DNA of 64,000 nucleotides from Acorus gramineus (Eukaryota > Streptophyta > Magnoliopsida > Acorales > Acoraceae): contig CM060849.1 in NCBI GenBank assembly GCA_030737835.1, forward strand, positions 19,576,074 through 19,640,073, read 5' to 3'. Each line of letters opens with the position of its first letter. The first letter of the stretch is position 1. The notes under the pieces are model-generated. The model saw nothing but the letters and a program-made list of their open reading frames with translations. It made no database searches and had not been told where the DNA came from. Positions 12,716-25,466 of this stretch are shown piece after piece. The position numbers and the translations under genes are program-made.

Positions 12716-14442
12716 GGGATAGATGGCCCATTTAAGCACTTCACCTAACTAACACCTTTGTCCTCTTTTCTCGCACCTTATGTTTTTGTACTTTTTCTTT
12801 TTTTGTTATTTTTTACTCTCACCTGTTATTCGAATTTGTAACTATCACTTTAAAACACGAGTGTTGATGGTAAATTTTTTTTTCTTTTTTTTTCAAAAAA
12901 TAAAAAGGAGGGTCAACTGCAGCAAATGATGAATCAGCCTAATGAAAGCTAATATCTATGAGATGGTCCATGTTTGGGTTTTCTTTAAAGTATTAAGGTA
13001 GTGATGGATAGCGAGATTGTAAAATTAATTTTCTATAAACAGTGGGTTTAAAACTGATTCTGTAAAATATTGTCCTCCCCCTAACTTTCTCTAATCGCTT
13101 GGACACTATTTATCTAAAATCTGTCTACAGAAAACTACGATAGCAAAACTATTTGATTGCACGATTACAAAACCACCTTCTTATAAACACAAAAGCTGTT
13201 CAATCACATAATCAAACATTACCTTTAAAAATCACATTTCTATCCTCTTTAGAACGCGAGCATAACAATGGTTCCAGAAAAAGATGAGAATTTCATATCA
13301 ATAAAAAAAAAATACACTTTCTATAATAATAAAAAAAATGATGATGAAATTTTCTACCAATAATACGTTCTACCATGAGTTAACTAAAATTTGACATCGA
13401 CATCATGCATGTTAAATATGTGAGATCCTTCCCTTCATGATCCAACAATTATTCGATTCCATCTCCTATCATGCATGTATGTTACACATGAACTAAAAAA
13501 TATATGTTTTCACATGTTCATTAAAATTCTGGGTCCCGCATCACGCAAGTTATAGCATGTATGTTTTATTGTCTTTCCATGAGTCGTTAAAAAGTTCCAT
13601 CTCACAATGATATGTGGCATCTGAAAAATGATAGGTTAAATAAGAGAATTCATTCATTTCTCAAGCTTAAACAAATAAGTACACAGAAGATCAAGGAATT
13701 ATACTCTCAACAAGTGCTAAATACTTTGAACAGTACAGTGGAAGAACCTCCACAAATTTTAGATCTGATACAGTAGATCCGAAATATAGGAAGAAGAGCT
13801 GCTAACATAACATTTGTCAAAGTTGACAGACAATTTGTACGACGTCCGGAGTGTCTTGCGCGTATAGCCCGAAGACAACAAAGTTGTGAGCTAACAAATG
13901 TGCAGTGTAAAGGCGCGTTTGATGGCACCCCTGTTTTCTTCTTTTTCAAGATGTATACAGAAAGTAGAGGCTGAGCTTTTTGGGTCATCCACTCTCATGT
14001 AAATGATGTAATTTGTAATAGATAGTTAATTAAAAGATGGCCCTTCACGGGCCTTTCCACCAAATGTGTGTGTACACAGAAAAATTATGTATAAGCACTG
14101 GTGACAGTCTACGTGCACACATACGGTTCTCAATGCCATTTTTTTTTTGTTTTGCATTGATAATTAAGATCACTGAAAGATAAAAGATCTAAATAACCAC
14201 AACTACAGCCAAGTCAGTGATCTAATTTGATCAAATCTTGAATGGTCAGGAGGTGTAGCACTCAAAAATTTCAAAAAGGAAAAGCAAGGAAAATTTCACA
14301 GCAATGGACCTTGAAAATTGAAATGGCAAGATCCTCATCTTGTGTATAGGTTACAACTTATTCTGCAAATTGGAGATCAAAAATTTTATGCATGTCCCAA
14401 AAAAAAATAGAAGATAAAAAAACCAACCTCAAACTGGGTAAT
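12716..14442. other. Intergenic region downstream of metaxin
   Basis: No gene is recognised. The segment next to 14442 is probably the metaxin 3' UTR. A 93-codon open frame on the minus strand (13707-13988) has no family resemblance and no conserved-looking composition, so it is not annotated. The remainder is AT-rich filler. Confidence 0.5.
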
Positions 14443-17400
14443 CTACTCCTCGAGGTCGAACGCCAATTCAGGATCATCATCTATCAACTCCCCATCATCC
14501 CTGGACCCTCCAAGGAGGGACAGGAAGACAAGAATAGATATGGCTTGCGCTGCTAGGAAATATTTGGCTCTCCTTCTGAAGGTCTTCTCTTCCTCTGTCT
14601 TCTCCCTTTTAGGCTTGCTTTTGGGCTTTGAACCTGCAATAGATTTAATTAGACAATATTATCAAGAAGAACATGTGTAAGAGTATTTCATTTTTCCTTT
14701 ACAAAGAACATTAATGAGGAAAAGCACTTTGAAGTGATTTGTTATCAGACTAACTATGCAAATTATAACTTTATAAAAAGAGTGCCCATGATTGGTATAT
14801 AAGAAAACAAGCAATTAGGGAGGAAAAAAAAAGAGCAACTTCAGTGAAATTTGCAGCACAACAAAACCCTACTACTTTGAATGCTTGTGCATCGAATGGT
14901 GTTTTGCTGTCCGGAACACCCAGGATATGGTGATTTTGAGGTTACCAATTTCAACAAGATGTTTGACCAATATAAAAATTTTAATTATCAAAATTACTAT
15001 AAAAGCTCCAGTTTAACTAGTTGAGATCTTTTAAACCCATTAAGCATTCTTTTAGTAAGAATTAAGGGAAAAAACTGACTCTCATAGCTATCTAAACATC
15101 TTTGGCCCTGGCTAACTTTCCACATGGTTGACTTTATTTCAATATAATTTGCAATAAAATGATAATTAGCAGGGACAGTACCCAATGATCCAGGAAAAAA
15201 AAAATGAAACCACATTATCGTGGGATGAACACAAGCCTCTTTCCAACATGGTACAAGGAAAAATATTTGCACCGAACAATCATATTTTTACTGCTGATGA
15301 CTGCATGTCAAGATATTTTATGGATAATCTGGTGGGGAAAAAAAAGATCACATGCACACTATCATGCAAATATTAATAAGCAAACTTCCGCATCTGAGCA
15401 ATAATTTCTTACTCCATCTCCATGAAGCTCCTCTTCTAGGTTTTGATGATGTTGAAGGATCGGCAGGAAATCCATGCACCGACGACGATGAACTGGCTTC
15501 CAGAAACTCTGTTTTAAGGTTCTCGGCATATCGTACAAGATTGTCATACTTCTTGAAATGGCTCCGCAACACAGATAAATCCTATATTTGATAGCCACAG
15601 ATAAAATCACAAACAAAATAAAGGTAATAAGCAACCTAGCAATGGATAAACTTACCAAGGAAAAATCACAAATGTGTTATTGTGAGTGGGAGTGCATGGA
15701 AGAAAGATAATTTTTACAGGGATCAATGCTAACCTAACTACAGCTGCAACTAGGGTTGGATTGAACCTGAATATCAGCTGAAAAACTGAATTTGGGTTCA
15801 GATTTGGTTTTGGGTTGAACAAATTTTCAAATTGGGTTCGAGCTGGTGTCTTAGGCAACCCGATCGAACCCAAACCGAATCATCAATTGGAAATATGATT
15901 AAATCTGGACTGTTTAAACTTGTTAGAACTCTGTTTTTCTTCTTGTGTTTCAATCTTCATGTTATACATGTTTGAACTTTCTTTTTTTTTTAAAGCTTGT
16001 GTGTTTGAACTTGTTTAGGTTGTTACTGGAAATAATATGTTTGAATAGGTATGCTAATTGACCTAACGCGAACCCGGACTAGAAATTCAGGTTTTTATGT
16101 TGTGTTCATGTTGCATGTTTTTACGAGGGGTCAGGTTCAGGTTTGGGCAGGGCTAAAATGGGTTAGACACATCCAACCTCGGGCTAGGTTCAGATTGGCT
16201 CACCCAAGTTAAAACCCTAAACCAAAATCCTCAAACCCCAAAAGAACAACACACTGAGGGCAAGTAATTGCACAACTTTCATACAGCAGCAAAAAAACAA
16301 ATACAGAGTAATAGTTCGACCCTTGTTTGACAAACACTAAGTAATTCTTTGCCCAATAACAACGAAATAATGCTACATGTCTGTGAGGAATGGTTTGGGC
16401 TTAATAGTTTCAAGTGAGACTATAAAATCCCACTTGCTGCCAGAAAAATATAAAGAAAGAAAAATTAAAGAAAAAAAAAAACTCAAAGGAACTTTATATA
16501 CAAACTCACAGCTGAAGCTTGAAGAACAAATAAGGCATGTCCAAGGAAAATGGCATCCACACTTGTAGGCCTGTACAAATTATACAAAGGACATATTAGT
16601 TTCTGCCTAGATCATTCATTATCATCACAACAAGGCTGTCCAGCACTAGTTCCTAAAAGGGCATAACAGAATGGTAGATCACGCTGGTAAAGGAAAATGG
16701 CAACACCTTGAATATCTAAAATTACCTGTTCTCAAAGAAAAATTTCTGCTCCCCAAGCCTCATGGATAAAGCCTCATATGCAACATCAGCCCTCCGATAG
16801 ATCTGTTCACATAAGGTATTTAGCTTGCTGATTGATAGAAATATACTTGTTTGCATACATTGGCAGGTGTTCTTTAGAAATAGTCTAGCATGGCAACTAA
16901 TTCTGCATGAGGAGATACGAAACACAGAAACATCCGAGGATGCAATGAAAAAGTATCCTTTGAAGTTTGAAGTTCAAGATAAAATCCAATATCAAACCAA
17001 AAAATGCCAAAGAATGCACTGATAGAATGACAATATCAGAGTTGAAATCAAATTGAAATGGAAAGCATTTAGCAACACAATAGTGAAAAGCCAAAATCAT
17101 AAACCTCAGTTTCTTTTTCTTCAGTGTTGCCTCTTGTTATCCCAAGTACTTCTTTCACCAATTTCGTTTGCTTCAAATGGAGAGACTTTCCAATTGGAAA
17201 TGGTAGATCAGAGAAGTATATCATCTCCGCAGCAGCTCCATCAGAAGATACCCAGAGTTCATATAGGACAGCATCCGCGAGCCATGTGCTAATCACCACC
17301 TTCGTTGACAGCCAATCTGGAACCAAATGACTAGGAAGCCCCAAGTCCAGATCGATAATGCCATCTTTTTTGATACCTTCAATGACACCTCCTTTCTCAT

Positions 17401-19615
17401 TGTTGAATGCTACATAATCGCCACATTCAACATAAGGAATCTGATCTGCATGATAAAAAGTAACATGTTATATGTAAACACAGAAACCTTCACTCTCTAA
17501 TGCCCCTAAATTTAGACACTGATAATGATCAGTACACATCAGTGATGAAATGGGAAACACAACCAGCCTATTCATCCATATTTTCTTGTTTAAGGCAAAT
17601 GACCCTTCTTCCTTTTTCCAAGCACTGAGAAAGCTTTTCAGTGAACAAGTCAAGTCGGAAAGTCGGTCGGTCAGTCGGAAAGTCTCCCAATGATCCATCA
17701 TCTGATGCAGAAGGAATGTTTGAAACGAGCTCACCAGAGAACCAACAACCACTTTGGCAATAGCAAGAAGTTATGAGTTATGACTCTTCTAGGGCCAGGA
17801 ACAACGAAAGAGGTATGGATGGGTTTTAGACAGAGTTGCAACTGAACATAGCGTAGATCGAGGTGCAGGTTCCTATCAGTGAAGAAAGCCTAGCGCATGT
17901 GGGCTAATTCTCTGTCCTAAATCAACCAATGAACAACAGAATAATAGGATCACAGAGCAAAGTGTTGCGGATACAAAGTTAAGCTAACATAATTAATATC
18001 CTCAATTATAGTGTCTGCGGAGCAATTCATAACCTTTTTTTTTAAAGAGATTGGTTTTCTGGGTTATCGGCTGTGAGATTATTTCATCAAGAATTTCTAA
18101 CATAATTTTGATTATGATTCTTCAAAATTTATGTACCATCAGAGCTAATATGATGCTTGAGAAAATCTACATAAAAGATAATTCTTGTCATAGTCATCAG
18201 GAACTGGGACAACTCATTCCCTGTATGGCAATGGTTGAAAAGGTGAACCCTTGGTCATAAGGCTCAGTCATCCAAATGCTCGCTTAGCTACAACCGTCAC
18301 CTGTGTATTGTGTTTCCCATACATTCCATGTCATTCTTAAGAATGTATAGTGTATTCCTCAACCAAGTAGATGAATCTAAGGACAACGCCCATATATTCC
18401 ATCATAAGGTTGCCTTACCATGTCAGCATATAATGTTTCAAGTTTCTTTCCCTATTCATACTTGACATGTTTGTTCTTTTTTTTTTTTTTTTGATATCGG
18501 AGGGATTCCCCGTGACTGACCTTACGGCCAAGTTGAGAAAGCTACCTTCGCCTGTTTATCCCTGGTCCCAACATGTTTGTTCGTTACATAATGTATCACG
18601 GATGTTATTATACAACTAAAAAAATGAGAAGTTTTAGAGGGAAATCTACTATTTTCCAAACACCAGGTAAAAGACATCCCTGAACTTGATTCGTCAATAA
18701 AATTTATTGAAAACTAGATTCAAAGCAATGCTGAAAAGATTCATCCAATCATCGTCTTATTAACAGCTCCAGTTCATTCCTATTGTTTTGGGTGTCCAGA
18801 GATTTCAGGCCATATTGAGACTAGTATTATAGCACCCAAACACTGATATGAGATCTTGAGTTCCAGTCCCATTACCTAACAAAAAAAAAGGACAACCTAA
18901 ACACCTTTTCGCACTGAATTGCTATGAAACCAAGTGTGTTAGGGTATTTTAATAGTCATCCTTGTACCAGATAACATATGGTGTATGGTACACTAATATG
19001 ATGAACTTTCAGTCAGTCCTGTAATGAACTCCTGAGTCCTGGAGCAGAAGCCCCACCTAAACATGGTTAGAACTCAAGACAGTATTCGCCACAGTTAATA
19101 AATGTATGTCACCAATAAAGATCCAACCCAACTTCTGATCACAAAGTTGCATCGGTAAACATCAGATAGTCAGAAGATTCACATAGAAAAGAAAGAAATC
19201 CATCCAAAAAGATGATAAAATCAACGATGAGAAACAAAAGAATACCAAAAAGAGGAATACATGACAAACCTACGATACCAATACATCCACATAGAGAACA
19301 ATGAAACAAAACCACAAAAGCAAGAAATCCAGTCAGTGACAATTGAACCAACAAATCCACAAACACTTAACGAAACACAGAAACATCGCATCGGATCGCC
19401 AAAAGCAACAAAGGACAACAAAGAGAGCGAGAGAGGGAGAGATTGAAAAACAGACCCGAATCAGGATTGCAGAGATCGAAGTGGACATCGAAGGAGGCTC
19501 CGGCGAATTTGAGGTAGATGTAGATGGGGAGGCACGAAGGGCAGCCCGTCGGAAGCCCTAGACATGGTTTCCTCGTCACGAGGACGAGCTTCTCCTTCTC
19601 TTCTACGCCTCCCAT
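14443..19615 (-). CDS. MTX1: Metaxin-like mitochondrial outer membrane protein
   Basis: Coding exons in transcript order: 19615-19456, 17445-17105, 16802-16726, 16570-16510, 15581-15413, 14633-14443, giving 332 aa; all introns are GT-AG and phases close. The N-terminal part (KPCLGLPTGCPSCLPIYIYL, about residues 17-36) and YVECGDYVAFNNEKGGVIE are the metaxin thioredoxin-like region; the middle (YEALSMRLGEQKFFFENRP, VDAIFLGHALFVLQ) is the GST C-terminal-like region. A Lys-rich stretch precedes one predicted membrane helix (about residues 293-314, AAQAISILVFLSLLGG) and an acidic tail. This arrangement matches plant metaxin (At2g19080, 315 aa), which supports import and assembly of beta-barrel proteins at the outer membrane. 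Intron 1 is 2 kb and carries a poly(A)-ended retroposed fragment; intron 4 carries a GGGTT-rich repeat. The symbol is given by family analogy. Confidence 0.92.
15740..16210. repeat. GGGTT-word-rich repeat in metaxin intron 4
   Basis: Begins near CTAGGGTTGGATTGAACC and ends near CTCACCCAAG. The interior repeats short words such as GGGTTC, GGTTCAGG and AACCCGA. It resembles in style the elements at 45600-45900, 51780-51910 and 53981-54536. Borders are approximate. Confidence 0.45.
18478..18575 (-). repeat. Poly(A)-ended SINE-like fragment in metaxin intron 1
   Basis: On the minus strand a non-AT-rich stretch (ACCAGGGATAAACAGGCGAA through GGGAATCCCTCCGATATC) runs directly into about 17-18 A residues. 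This is what a retroposed 3' end looks like, in the same sense as the host gene. Too short to assign to a family; no flanking duplication was identified with confidence. Confidence 0.35.
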
Positions 19616-19873
19616 CTCTCACACTCCCTCTCTTTCTCTCTTTTTTTTTTTTTTACTAAGAATTTTGAACAATCAAAACCCTAGCAAGTAAAATCAAACT
19701 ATCGAACCAGATTTGGAAACCAGGGTGTGCAGGTGTGGTTCAGTAGGGTTTAAGGTGTGGGTTGGGGGCAGTTTCTGGGTCCGCATGAAACTGTTTTTTT
19801 CAAATCCGTTTTCAAACAGAAAATCCGAGACAAAAAGGTGCAGATAGAATGTGAAAAAAATTTCAAGGCTTAA

Positions 19874-20101
19874 GGATCCGTTTGGATATGAGTTTAGATT
19901 TTTGTGTTTGAAAAGCTAAAAATTATCAAACTCAGATCCAAACACATTTTCAGCTTTTAGTTTTTCAAACCACAAGCTTTCTTTTTTAGGTCAAAAATTC
20001 TCGCGGTTGAAAATATAATAAAATATAGCTTTTCAAAAATTGAGTTTGAAACATAAGATTTTAAGAGTCTCAATGTTTCGATCTCACATCCAAACACACC
20101 C
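19874..20101. mobile_element. Tourist-like (PIF/Harbinger) MITE
   Basis: Termini GGATCCGTTTGGATATGAG and the inverted CTCACATCCAAACACACCC face each other; the 3-base flanks are TAA (19871-19873) and TGA, a nearly intact TAA target duplication. The interior has complementary AAGCTAAAA/TTTTAGCTTTT-type words. It sits about 260 bp upstream of the metaxin start codon. Confidence 0.65.
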
Positions 20102-20252
20102 TGAATAGCTGTAAAGAGACAGCATTCTGTAAAGTTAGTTTTAAACCTAGTTTTTTTTCTTAAAATCAATTTTGTGATCATGCAACCAGACGCGACCCCA
20201 ATACTTTTTACATTCTAAATACATTTAAGAAATCCCATGAAGTATATACATG

Positions 20253-20829
20253 CAAGGCCGGCCCTGAGGGAAGGCAACCAAGGCATATTATGCCTAGGGC
20301 CTTTGGGGGAGGGCCCCAAAAACCAATTGTTTGGTGGAATAAAAAAAATGGACAGTAATGAGATGTCCATTTTTCCTATGATGAATTAGTTTCTCTCATT
20401 TAACACACTTTCTCATAAAATCAAGTCTAAAATTTCTCTCTTCAAATCTCTCCAACTATAATAACAATATCTTCTTCTCTCTACGCTATTTTTATTTCAA
20501 GACGATCTCTTTGGAACATTTCTTCCCCACATATATCTCATTCTCTCTCTCTACCTCCAATTGGTTAAATTAAATTATGCTCAAACACTCTTTAGACATT
20601 TTTATGATTTTTATAACTTTTTCATTCAGCTAAAATTTAATTATTTTTGTTAATTTTAGACCTTTAAATTATTATAAAATATCATGTATCATTTTGTAAT
20701 ATTTGTAGTTTTTAATAAAATGATGTATAATATTTAAACAAGTTAAATTTTTATGTGAATATGCATGGGGACCTATTTTAAATATTTGCCTAGGGCCTAG
20801 TCAAAAATATAAATTCTCACGGACGCCCC
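20253..20829. mobile_element. hAT-like non-autonomous element
   Basis: Left end CAAGGCCGGCCCTGAGGG and right end CTCACGGACGCCCC (inverted: GGGGCGTCCGTGAG) are imperfect terminal inverted repeats. The words GCCTAGGGCC near both ends are also inverted. The flanks TATACATG and TATACACATG look like an altered 8-bp duplication. GGCCGGCCCTGAG ends are common in plant hAT derivatives. Confidence 0.6.
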
Positions 20830-21339
20830 TATACACATGTTAGATGAGGTATATACATCATTAATTTTTTTATATATTTACTAAAAATATGTTCATTCAA
20901 TTCAAAATTGAGCTAAATATATCTTTTATCAAAACATATAAATTCGTTAGTTTATTATTTTGAAAAAATAAAAATAGATCTATGTTTTAGACTGTCAAAA
21001 AGAGTGAGTTTAACATTTGACCTTTCAGGGAAACTACTATGTATGATATGCTGGTCTCATGGACTGAGCTAGCTATACCGTAATTCATCTTGGGTTGTCA
21101 TTTCGAGTTGGCCAAATTTTTGAGAAATCCAATTCTAGCGTGCTGGCTCTATTTGCACCCCTCTATTATATAAGTAAACCCCTCATATATGGATTGTGTA
21201 ACAAAAGATCCATTTAGTTTGTACTAGTTTTTTTATACAGTTTGATTTTGCAAATAAATAAATAAAAATTTAGATCGAATGAAGGTTCAATATGTTCAAC
21301 CAAACAAGTTGGGTGAGATTTTAAAACACTGTTAACATG

Positions 21340-22110
21340 GGATAGATGCAAGGCATCTAATCTCATGGTGGAGGCTACTATATGGAAAGTGAAGGAGATC
21401 TGGAGGACAAAGGTGCACCTGAAAGTGAAGTTCTTTCTATGGCTAATGTAACAAAATTGCTTGCTCACCAAGATGTACCAATCGAAGTGGGTGTTAGGAA
21501 TAAAGAGTTGACGAAGTTGTAACCAGATAAAACCAAATCTCCATGACAGATACCAATGTCCTTGCTGCTGAGGGGATGAGGAGTCCACTTGCCATATCAT
21601 GGTTACTTGCCTGCTTGCTCATCAAGTTTGGAGCGCCCTCCATTCGGTGGTTGATTTTGATATTCACATTGACTCCCTTGAGGATCTTTTGGGCTGCTTG
21701 GTGAAAGCTTTATGTTGTAGGGGATAAAAGTGCAAGGCTCGTGTTATCCAATCATTCCTACTTGTTTGTTTCGTGGTCCTTGTGGTTAGTGTGCATTCAA
21801 CTTGTTTTCCATAGTGTCTCGGTGTATCTGGACAGTTTTTGAGAATTTGTTTTTTGCCTCATCCGTGCTTGGGGAGTATATTGTGGGGGTTCCAACGGCA
21901 TAGTACTTGAGGGGAGATGCTTAGTTGTTCGAAAGTAATCTATTTTGTATTAGATTTGATGGGGGCGATAGGGAGGGACCTCGTAGATATCTTTTATGCA
22001 TTGTTTGGTTCCTGTCCCTCAGTTCCTCTTTTTTTGTTTGTATTTGAGCATCTCCTTATCTTTTTAGTTATAAAACCAATTTCCTACCATTTTTCAAATA
22101 AAAAAAAGAT
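21340..22110 (+). pseudogene. LINE retrotransposon relic (zf-RVT end of the polyprotein)
   Basis: Plus-strand conceptual translation reads ATIWKVKEIWRTKVHLKVKF then FLWLM, stop, QNCLLTKMYQSKW, and later CPCC, stop, then EESTCHIMVTCLLAHQVWS. This follows the zinc-binding region found after reverse transcriptase in plant LINEs (WKVKxPPKVKFFLW ... CPxC ... HxxxxCxxAxxVW). Several stop codons interrupt it. The 3' end is a TTTGTTTGTATTTGAG-type tail followed near 22095 by an A-rich run. No reverse transcriptase core is left. Confidence 0.75.
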
Positions 22111-22765
22111 AGGATAGACGTATTTCATATGTGGCGTAGACATTTTTTTTATTTTTTTAATGCATAAACTTGATGTTTAATAAAATGGAATCATATGTTG
22201 AACCATAAAAATGAGAATAAGGTTTACTGGTTCAACTATCAGGTTATCATATATTGAAACATTTATATCATTATAACATGATTAATATAATTTAATTTTA
22301 TGTCTTTTAAAAAAACTTCAACTAATCCAAACCAATCACAATAGAACATGTCACTTTTCACTTTTTGGTATGGATTCTTATCACTCTTGTGACTCATCCA
22401 CACCTGCTTATGTTACAAACACTCTCATTGATCAACCAGTGGGGGTTAAAAGCAATATCTCAGCACTAAAAATCTATTATCATCTGAATTACCCAACAAA
22501 AATAAGAGACTTACCATTTTATAAAAAAAAGAAAAGGTCAAAGCTCCAATATTTACAAATGTAATACCATATGATTTTATATCTTAAGCTACAATCAATC
22601 ACAATGGTTTCTCCACTACCCTAGAAAATGCATTCCAAAAAAGTACTTCAAGGCCCTGAGCGTACAACCCAACAAAATGCAGGGACCCCCATCTAAATTA
22701 ATTAATTAAATTAATTAAAAAACAACAACTTACAAAACTAAATCCCCCATCCACTTCACCAAAAA

Positions 22766-25466
22766 TTACATCCCCACCCCCCCTACCCCCACCCCCTCCA
22801 ACCTCCTCAGCAACCCCTCATAACCCTCCGCCGACGCCACCGCGAACTCCCCCAAAGCACCCACCGCCACCGCCAACCCCGCCCACAAAACCCTAATCCC
22901 CATCTCCTCCGCCGCCACCGCCGCCGCCATCGCCACCCCCTCCTCCTCCTCCCCCCTCCTCCGCCTCTCCGCCTCCGCCTCCTCCTCCTCCCTCCGCTGC
23001 CCACTCACCGACCCCATCCCCGCCGCGAAGAAATCCAGACCGTCGACAGCCCCCGCCTCGCTCACCTCGTCGAGCATCCTGGACCACTGCAGGCATATCC
23101 CGTACACCGGGTGCGCGCCGCCTCCGCCGCTCACCCTCGGCGGCGACATCACCGACCAGGACCTCCGATCGTGCGGCCGCGCGCACCGGACCACCCACCC
23201 CGCGAGCGCCCTCGCGTACGACCTCTGCTCGGCGATCCACGCCTCGAAGCACGCGCGCCAGTTCCGCACTTCCGCCTCCAGCCGAGCCGCCGCCGCGGAA
23301 GACGCCACCGACGCGGCGGGTCTCACGCGCATCGGCGGCGACGCCTCCGCGAGCTTCGCCGGCGCGCGAGGGTTCAGGAGGAACGGCTTCGCCTCGTCGA
23401 TCGCGCGCTTCTGTGACCGGTGTCCGTCCGCCATGGCCCTCCACATCCTCGCCAACCTGCGCGCGTCAAGTTTGTATCACAAAGATTCGATCTTTTTGAG
23501 TTGGGGATTTGCTTTGATTGATTGATTACTCACCCTTGCAGAAGCTCCATGAGCTGTGGCTGTAACTCTTCGTCTCGCAAGTTCTCGATCCGCTCCGCCA
23601 CCGATTCAACGGAGTGAATGGAGACTTTGATCCTCGTGTGGAGGTCTCTTATGGCGGTCCTCGTCTTGTCCATCACCGATGGGTCCTCCCCTTTCGCGTC
23701 TTGGTTCCTGAATTGCATCAGCTTCTTCTCGTACGCGATCCGTATTCGCTCTCCCGACTGTATCCGATCAAAGATCGTAAAAGAATTTAGGGAACGCATA
23801 AGAACAGAAGCTTCAAGGCGCGAATGAAAGCTTTCTTTAAAGTGTTGTTCATAGTTTTGTTAAGAGGGGTTTAAACAAAACACTTCCAGTCTTCCAAGAT
23901 ACAACAAATATCTGAAAATCTACATATAACATTATAACAATTATGAAGAACCTGATTTCATTGATGTCTCTCTTTATAAATCGAATGCAATGTTTAGTAG
24001 TAGTACCTTCACTTCTTCATAGAGCTTCTTCTCCCACGCGTAAAGCCTATCAAGCGTCGACTGGTGACTCCCAGAGATCACGCACGAGTCTTCCGAGAAA
24101 TCGCTGCAGCTCTCGCAATCTTCGTCCCTGCTCGAGCTCGTCGAGCCATGGAAGAACCTCGAAGACGTCGAACGCGACGACGCGGACCGCAACAACGCAA
24201 CTGGGTTCAACATCTTAACAGCTGCAAAAACATTTTTTTTTTTTTAATTCAAGAACAAATGCTTGAACAAAATTCAAGAACCCCAAATCGGCCTAGTTGA
24301 GCATGCGCTTGCTTACGGGTGAGTTCCCTCCCGACCGAAGAGTAGTGCGCCTTGTTTGCCTCCAACATCGCCGAGACCTCCTCACCTGAGTCGCATATCA
24401 CCATGAACTGGTTCTCGATGTCTCGCATGACCTCAGACATGCTTGTTGGCTTCCTGTTCACGTAAACCGTGAAACCCGGCGTTGTCTCTTCCGCCGCGCC
24501 TTCTTTCTTACCCTCCACGGCCCGCTCTTTGTCTGTCGTTGCGGGCGCTTCCGACACGCCTACACTCTCCGCACCTTGCGCTCTGAATCCTTTCAATTCA
24601 TACACAATGTCTTCCTCACCATCATCATCATCATCATCATCGCCGCTTGTCTCTGCTTTTTGCGCGTTTTCCACATTCGCTTCCGGCACCACCACCTTGG
24701 GCTCCCGTTCTTGCTGGCGCTCTTGCTTCTCTTCCTCCTCCTCCAATTCGGGGATCCCTTCCTCCTCGCGGAGTTGCCTGAGCCCCGCAACATCGTCGTC
24801 ATCATCTCCACCAACCATTCGATCGAGGCTGTCCCTCGTGGAGTACCCATAGTTGTCCAGCGACGTGAATGGGTTCCAAAAGTAGTCCCATTGCGTGGTC
24901 TGCGGCGATGGGGGGGCAATGTGTGGCCTATTGTACGGCGAAGAAGAGAAGAACGACGGATTCATCGGCGATGGGTTCTGCGTGTAGAAGTAACTCTCCA
25001 TCCCGAACCGATGAATGGGCGAATACGAATATGATTCGACCCTCACAATCTCCGGTGACCGCGGCCTCTCCTCAACCAAGACCGATGGGTTCCCCCCGCC
25101 GGACCTCAAGTAGTTCACCACCACCCGCTTGGACCCGTTTTGGGACTCGACATGCGGTGCTGTCGAGGCGGAGAAGGACTTGAGAGGCACGACTCCGATA
25201 ATGCCCGGGCTGATTCGCTTGACTGGCGTGAAAGGAGGGGTCATCAGGTACGAATCGGAGAGGAATTCGCGGTGTTGCTGTCGCTCTTCCTCACATTCGA
25301 CGTAGTCGCAGAGCACGGCGGACACCCGTTTGAGAGATTGAATGTATGCGATGTGTCCGGAGGCGAATAGGAGTCTGTGTTCAATGGCTTCCCTTATGAA
25401 TCTCTTCCTGTCCTTGCAGAGCTGGACTGCCTCCTCGTCTTCCAATTTTGATGCAGAGCATCCCAT
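22766..25466 (-). CDS. DUF630/DUF632 protein, N-myristoylation-type
   Basis: Coding exons in transcript order: 25466-24317, 24221-24007, 23757-23534, 23456-22766, giving 759 aa. It begins MGCSASKLEDEEAV, with Gly-2 in a myristoylation context, and the DUF630 block (RKRFIREAIEHRLLFASGHI, about residues 20-40). A Pro/Ser-rich linker and an acidic stretch with runs of Asp and Glu (about residues 225-290) lead into DUF632 (from about 330: GFTVYVNRKPTSM, ANKAHYSSVGREL, LDRLYAWEKKLYEEVK, MADGHRSQKRAIDEAK). Family members include NRG2 (nitrate signalling) and rice REL2 (leaf rolling) and act at the plasma membrane or nucleus; the role of this member is unknown. Exon 4 is extremely GC-rich and codes Ala/Glu/Arg/Gly-rich sequence with poor conservation at the end. 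Upstream AG runs near 26630-26646 suggest the leader lies there, probably with leader introns. Confidence 0.93.
24612..24642 (-). repeat. Trinucleotide microsatellite coding poly-Asp
   Basis: An (ATC/GAT)n run inside exon 1 of the DUF630/632 gene codes a run of Asp residues. It is in frame, so length changes by whole units would only alter the acidic tract. Confidence 0.8.

Noticed and set aside
13707..13988. 93-codon minus-strand frame downstream of metaxin
   Set aside because: No recognisable motif, no composition bias, and beyond the metaxin stop codon; more likely 3' flank.
18051..18260. 69-codon frame in metaxin intron 1
   Set aside because: Intronic, no motif, no splice signals linking it to the gene.
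22893..23444. 183- and 101-codon frames overlapping the last DUF630/632 exon
   Set aside because: Out-of-frame shadows of a very GC-rich exon, where stop codons are rare.
24593..25034. Plus-strand frames under exon 1 of the DUF630/632 gene
   Set aside because: Shadow frames; Ser, Ile or Met runs arise from the ATC microsatellite.
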